Origin: Penium margaritaceum
Lineage: Eukaryota; Streptophyta; Zygnematophyceae; Desmidiales; Peniaceae
NCBI GenBank assembly: GCA_023375785.1
Contig: SZWC01004787.1
Coordinates: 87,706 to 151,705, forward strand
Direction: 5' to 3'
DNA length: 64,000 nucleotides
Of the stretch, positions 58,406-64,000 are shown piece after piece. The stretch's first letter is position 1. Each line of letters starts with the position of its first letter. A model generated the notes under the pieces. It saw only the letters and a program-made list of their open reading frames with translations, ran no database searches and had not been told where the DNA came from. A program made the position numbers and the translations under genes.

Positions 58406-61400
58406 GTTTCCCCGCCTTATGTGCACCATCTTATACTCCCAAGGCCTTAGTTTTGTCATGAGGTACTATGTGCGTCTCATGATCAGTAGTGATGCGAACG
58501 TCGAGGACCACACGCAAGGCCACCGGCTGCTCATCCATGTTATCTAGATTAAGAAGGATGAGTGGTACACTATCTCCTTCTCCCTCCTTCAGTGTCTCCA
58601 CATAGGAGTCCAAGAATGGTTGAAGTAGAGCAGGCTCACTTGTTTTCTTACTCTCCCAAGAAGAGTATGTCAGGTTCTAAAAACATATGGCGTCTCTCTT
58701 GGTGATGATCTGATGGGAGTCGACATCATAGAACTCCCACCTCTTCCTGTGAGGACTTTGTCCAAGGAAGATATCCCATGTTACTTTGTCTGCTAGATTC
58801 CTTCAACGTTCCTTTGGGACATGAAGCATGGTCATGCACCCAAAGGCACGTAGCATGGAGATTTTAGGTTTGACATCGTGCCATGCATGGAAGGGTATCA
58901 TGCTTGGTAGCAATACCTGTGGCACGCGGTTGTATACCCACACTACTTGCCGGGGTGTAAATAGCCACCACGAGTTGTCGAGCTGCGCTCCTAGCAGCAT
59001 CAACTTTAGTATCTCTTGCATTATGCAGTTTGATATATCTACTACGCCATTGTGCTTCAGGGTGTATGGCGTGGAGACCTACTACACGATACCAAGATCC
59101 TCCAGTTAAGTGATAAACTCTATGCCGGTGTACTTGTCTGCACCGCCAGAGTGTAGGAACTGTAGTTTCTTGTTGCTTTACCTTTCTGCCATCGCAACCC
59201 CCTTGAATAAGCATATTGGAGCTTCCTCTCTTGTAAGAAGAGGATATCTCCACACCATCCTTGTGGCATTATCAACAAAGAGCAGAACATAACAATGCCC
59301 TCTGTAGAATGTGGTCATTGGTACTGGCCCACTAATGTCAGTGTGGACTAGCTTCAGCTTCTGATTAATGCTGCACTTTATACCTAAAGGAAACATCTGC
59401 CGTGGTAGTTTGGCGTGTACGTAGTCTTCACTAGGTTTTGTTGGGTCCTTGCTGCCACTGTCTTTGAGACTGAGACCATTGACATGCTCATTCTTATGTA
59501 CTGCCTATATGATTTGGTTGCTGATGTGGCCAAGTCCTTTGTGCCATAAACCAAGGTCTCCTCCAGACACCTGGTGGAGACATTCTGCTGCGAAGGGAGC
59601 ATCCAACCCTGTCATTGGACCTGGTACTGCAAAGTCCAAATGTATCATGCTGTGTGAAAGAAGGTGACCTTTGGCAAAGGTAAACACCTTCACGGCTCTT
59701 CAAGGTAACATGTTATCCTTCGCTGATGATCCGCGCACACCTCTTCATGAGCTGTCCGAGTGAGAGGAGGTTCACCGCGATCTTTGGTGTGTACAACATG
59801 TCTCCAAACTTTGCCTGGGCACCATCGTAACCAGTCACTATCATCTTTCCTTTCTCTAAAACATGCACTTGCCGCTTGTTGGCCACCGCGATGAAGCCTT
59901 TGGAGCAGGGTTCCAGCTCGTCCCAGCAATCCTTGTCATGGGTGATGTGCAAAGTGCACCCACTGTCAAGGTACCACACGTAGGTGGAGCAGACCAGTTC
60001 ATCACTCTGCTTGACTGAGACCTGGAAGACTGACCCTGTGTAGTCAAAGTCCTTCTCCTTGCCTCCATCCTGCTTCTTGGCCTCTTTGTTCTCGCCTCTC
60101 TCTGGCTGGTTCTCCTTACTTCCAGCTACCTTCTTCTCCCCCTTTTCTCCTGAGTTGTTTGCTTTGCAATGGTGTTGTCGCCTTGCTTGCTCCTCATCAC
60201 ACATCCATTTTCTACACTCCCACTTCATTTTCCCAGTCTTCTTGCAATAATGGCACTCAACTGCAGGACGTGATCCTACGTTTTGGCTGTACTTGTTGCG
60301 CTTGTTGGTGTTTGGTGAGGACTGGCAAACAACTGGGTGGACGCAGACTTCTTGGTGGACAAGCTATTCAGCGAGGGCTGAGGGGAAGCTATTCTGTAAC
60401 GGCAGCGCTCATGTCCTAGTAAGTTGCATTGGACAGAATTCTCTCCTTCTCTCTTGTCAGCTGCTGGTCACGTTGCTCAGTCAGAAGCATTCAACAAGCG
60501 TATACTTCTCTGAGCTCTACTTCATGCTTCATTTTGAGCACCTTCCGAATGTCGTCCCAGTCCCCAGTTATTCTGTTGAGGAGAAAGGTCACAAATACAG
60601 GTTCTGAAACTGGAGCATCTATCCTCGAGAGTTGATCACAAAGTGACTTGGCCTTGTTGATGTAGGATTCGATGTTGTCAAATCTGTTGAGGTTGATGTG
60701 TGAAAACTCCATCAGGATGTGGGATTTGAAACTCGTAGGACATGTAGGTCCTTAGTAAGTAGTACCACTCCTGGCAAGCTGGCTTGGTGCTCTCCCCGTA
60801 CATCCGTATGGCCTGCTAGATGTGAGGAGTTGGTCTTCCAATAACATGAAAGGTGCTCGGGTGAAGTATGTGAATTTTTCCATCATGCTAGACATTGACC
60901 CTGGGGGCGGAGGCGTGTAGTAGCTGTTGTTCAACTTCCAGATACCATGAATGTGGGCCAATTGTTTGAACTTGTGCATCCAGTGTGGAAAGTTCTCACC
61001 GAAAAATTTGTCAACCTCAATCTTGTGCAGATGTAGCAAAGTTGCTGCTTGGGGTACACCATCCTCCTGACCTTGATATGCTTTGCCTTGTACAGTCACT
61101 TGTGGGATTGCACAAAGCATTGTGCAGCAGGTTGAGTTACACATGGTGGTGTTGCTACTCCAATATAAACTTGTGCTGGTTGTGCCGCAAAGGGTTGCGG
61201 TACTGGTGCTTGGTGCAACTGTTGGTAGTGCACTACGGGTGGCACCCTTGGAGCAGGTTGTGGTTGTTGATCCATAAATGGCTATGGCATGCCTCCTTGT
61301 GGTGGTGCAGCCGGATGCACCTATGGAGACATGGCTCGAAGCTCGACTGGAGGAGGGCTTGCTCGATACAATTGTTCAGATGATGCTTGGAAACCCTGTT

Positions 61401-61987
61401 GTCACTGCGTATGCGGGTGTTGCTGTTGCTGGTTCTGAAGGTGTTACTGTTGAAGCTGTTGTTGTTGAGCCCATGCCAACTATTGCTAAAGTTGTGCCAT
61501 TTGGGTTACTTCAGCCACATGTGACTGTTGCAACTGGTGCGTCTTCCATGCTTAAGCTGCATGGGTCAGTAGCTCCTATTGACAAGGGAGCTCTTAAGTG
61601 GCAATATGCTGCCTCATTTCCTCCCTCTCTTGCTCCATGGCTTGCCTTGCTAAAGCTTCTTGTTGCGCTATACGTTGCGCTCCTCAGCCAAGCATTGCAC
61701 TTCTACACCTTGGCATTGTGTGTGGTCTGCAACATGGCGCCGCTGCTCTTGGCCCATGTGCATGCCATGCAAAACTGATTGATCATCAAGTGTAGGAGAA
61801 GCTGGCCTAGCGTTCTTCTCTTCCATGATGCTCGTGCCTTTGTGCAGGTGGAATGTAGCTCAGGCACATGAAGTGAAGCCACCTCCGTCTCAGGCTCAGC
61901 ACTATTATAGGATTGGTGGAGAACTTCTCCACCACCAACTTAGTCTGCGAATATTGCTGCAATAAACTGTTGAGAGAACCACCTAAA

Positions 61988-61999
61988 GCTCTACTACCA
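61988..61999 (-). other. Primer-binding site of F (initiator tRNA 3' end)
   Basis: On the minus strand this reads TGGTAGTAGAGC and directly abuts the 5' LTR. It differs at two positions from the usual copia site TGGTATCAGAGC. It fixes the LTR edge at 62000 and the direction of F. Confidence 0.78.
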
Positions 62000-63154
62000 T
62001 GTTGATTCTTTTGTGACAGGGAGCAAGGGCTAGGACCCTTGCTTGTAGGACCTTTGGGTGATCAATAGTGTAGCTTATAGAGTAGAAGGAGAAAGAACTA
62101 GATAATTTGGATGGGAACTGAATTTTTTTACTAATACAAAGTACAAGGATGGTACATGAAATCCTAGGCAGGCTACGCTAGCATAGCTCCCGGTCCACTG
62201 AGGGGCAATGCCTTGCTAGGCCTTATAAGTTGTCGTGGCAAGGGTCTTGATGCAGTCTCCAGGTTGATTGGCCTCCGGGGAAGCCTCCACCCAGGCGGGC
62301 AGGCCTTGCCAGGCTTGCGGGGGCCTTGGAGGGATCTCTTGTAGATTCTTGGTCTTGGGCTCCAGAGTTAGAGGTTTGAGCAGAGCTGAGTTCTTACAGA
62401 ATGTTGAGATGATTTAATTGAAAGGAGCTCTGCCTTTTATACCTCTGTATCTGGCAAGTTGACCACCTAAAGGAGAAGCTTCCTTCAGGTGGTTCAAGTC
62501 TGCTGCTTCTTAGGCCTTGCTTAGGGGAAGCTTCCTTATAGGAGAAGCTTCTAAAAGTTCAAAGTTCCTTTTGGCATCCCTTCAGGTTCAGGAAGAAGCT
62601 TCCTCCTTGAGGAAGTTTTGTGAGGTGTTCAGGTACAGCTTCCCCATGTTGTTGCTTGCTATGCGAGCTTTTCTCTGATGACTGCCGATCTTGCTTTAAT
62701 GAAGCAGCAGGTCCTCCAATCAAGTGTCTCCTAAATCTTGCCCTTGATTGGCTCATGCAGATGGACTAGCCCAGGATCCTAGGATGAGGATGCTGATGTA
62801 GTGCAGGCCTCGTGTTCAGGGTGCATGCCGCTTGCCCAGTCAGCTACAGTGTTCCCTGATCAGGATAGTTGTGCAGTACTGTACAACGAGTAGCTCCCCT
62901 TCTTCTTCGAGCTAGCTAGGGGCATGCGCAACCTCTTGCACATGCCAGAATCCTATAGTACATACCAGAACCTTTAGGTTGCTTCAGGGCTGGTTGCTAT
63001 AGTTTAGTTAGCTTGTACAAGGGAATATTCTTAGCACGTAGTGAACCCAGGAATTGATCGTAAAGTCTGCAACTTTTCATATGGTGCTCCGAATGCAATG
63101 TCATCTTCGCCCATTTGAAACTTGACACCAGTGTTGTAATCGCACCACTCAACA
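62000..63154 (-). repeat. 5' LTR of copia F
   Basis: Partner of 46754-47906. A minus-strand TATA box TATAAAA lies at 62435-62441. It is followed on the right by the target duplication CTTAC. Confidence 0.87.
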
Positions 63155-63159
63155 CTTAC

Positions 63160-63250
63160 CAAGGCACTCTACAGTGGCAAGTTTAAGGTGGCTATGCATG
63201 CCGTTGGTCTCCAGTCTCTTCATGCCGATCCTGGTTGATGTGTCTCCATC
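63160..63250 (+). mobile_element. Old copia element G, right portion
   Basis: Directly after the F target duplication the plus strand resumes a short C-terminal copia stretch (ALYSGKFKVAMHAVGL pattern) that typically ends the RNase H part of copia polyproteins. This supports F lying inside G. The stretch is short, so the identification rests on position and pattern together. Confidence 0.55.
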
Positions 63251-64000
63251 TCTTCCTGTTCTCTCAACCGAATTCTGCCTTTGCACCAACAATGCTAGCC
63301 CCTTTCTGTAGGTCCTTGTTGTCTCTTGTGGCTTGCTGTTGCCTGTTCGTGCCCCGTGCATGCTTATGGCATCTGGCATCTACGGGTCATTGAGGGGTGT
63401 TGCTATGTCCGTCTTTTTGACCTCTTGAGTTGACGCCACCCACATGCAGGCACATTTCAGTGGTCGACAACTACTTTGATGGTCTTAGATTCATCTCGCA
63501 CATCCCGATGTGCACACATGAATTTTTTCGGTGACTAGTTCTTGAGGGCCACTTACTTGACGACATCACTTCTGATCTTTGTCAGCTTTGTTTTGTAGGG
63601 CTTTTTTTTTTGCTTCCGCTGCTTTATTCGTTTTGTCGTTTAAGCACCCGAGTGACCCGTACTATTGTCCGGATCTGTCCAGTCACAGTTTAGTTGCTCG
63701 TAGATACTTTCGTGGACTTTTCCATAGGCCAGCTGTTGTGAATTTTGCACGTACACTGGCCAGGATGAGGGTGAAGGGGATGTCCCTCTCTCTCGCTCAT
63801 TGTTCAATCCAACTCTCACATTTCTAAGTGTTTCTCGGCCGTCTCTCCACCTTTTCAAGCACCGTCAGTCACGTTGTATTCTATGCAACGTTGCCCTTCA
63901 CACAGAATGTTGCTTAGGAGGATTCTCCATTCTCTCAATCATGACCAATGACACGTCCGATCGTGCCATCAGAGACAATCTGCTCCAAGACAACGACAGT
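63250..64000. other. No recognisable gene
   Basis: The 3' LTR of G should begin here. A purine-rich stretch followed by TGTTGCTATG near 63.39-63.40 kb is a possible edge, but no matching 5' LTR was found. An 82-codon plus-strand frame at 63579-63827 has a hydrophobic start and no identifiable domain. Confidence 0.35.

Larger units (their letters stand above)
46754..63154 (-). mobile_element. Copia element F (nested in G, host of C)
   Basis: Minus-strand Ty1/copia element with LTRs of 1153 and 1155 bp and a 5-bp target duplication CTTAC (46749-46753 and 63155-63159). Its own length is about 9.3 kb once the nested C element is discounted. Parts on the minus strand are a Gln/Pro-rich gag start (about 61.8-61.1 kb), gag (to about 60.45 kb), a Lys/Glu-rich stretch with basic residues (60.2-60.06 kb), protease (WYLDSGCTLHITHD near 59.95 kb) and integrase (about 59.6-58.5 kb). 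After C come reverse transcriptase (about 51.2-50.3 kb, YVDDLL near 50.52 kb) and RNase H (about 50.0-49.58 kb). It is broken many times. LTR divergence is about 15% by eye. Confidence 0.88.

Noticed and set aside
61278-61778. A 166-codon plus-strand hydrophobic open frame
   Set aside because: It is antisense to the Gln/Pro-rich gag start of F. CAG-type codons read backwards give Leu, Val and Ala, which explains the hydrophobic look.
63390-64000. The 3' LTR of G
   Set aside because: A purine stretch followed by TGTTGC is suggestive, but no matching 5' copy was found upstream of 43.2 kb.

Overview
The window looks like eukaryotic nuclear DNA made almost entirely of transposable elements. I could not defend any intact host gene, rRNA or functional tRNA gene. 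Plant-type Ty1/copia elements with initiator-tRNA primer sites, a Ty3 chromovirus, a BED-finger hAT transposase, a PIF/Harbinger transposase and two scaffold gaps suggest a large repeat-rich green-lineage genome. A streptophyte alga, moss or lycophyte-like host is a guess. The species cannot be read from the sequence.

Layout, left half. 1-3.6 kb has simple repeats and nothing recognisable. 3.6-4.5 kb holds the 3' end of a minus-strand Ty3 chromovirus. 7.1-16.6 kb is a decayed plus-strand copia element (D). It is interrupted by a second old copia (A, 8555-13915) and by a small element with 21-bp inverted ends (15336-15732). 17632-23273 is a better preserved plus-strand copia (B) with 700-bp LTRs and a 5-bp target duplication. 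About 24.4-32.4 kb is a plus-strand Ty3 chromovirus (H), split inside its reverse transcriptase part by a minus-strand copia (E, 26351-29943).

Layout, right half. 32.7-35.5 kb is a minus-strand hAT transposase relic. 36.4-38.8 kb is a PIF/Harbinger relic with transposase and Myb-like genes tail to tail. 39.2-40.15 kb is a fold-back element. 41.5-42.2 kb holds another Myb-like relic, followed by a dense hairpin cluster. From 43.2 kb to past 63.2 kb lies a three-level nest: plus-strand copia G contains minus-strand copia F (46754-63154), which contains the young minus-strand copia C (51316-58405). Target duplications support both inner insertions.

The most unusual signals are in the copia elements. 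B and C appear to prime from the anticodon arm (a tRNA half) of initiator tRNA-Met, whereas E and F use the tRNA 3' end. The LTRs of B and C each carry a tRNA-like A-box/B-box pair at normal tRNA spacing near their 5' edge. C also carries 20 near-identical copies of a 44-bp unit in its leader. LTR divergence, estimated by eye, orders the insertions: C about 1%, B about 3-4%, E about 5%, F about 15%, A over 20%. All similarity statements come from reading the sequence; no database search was run.
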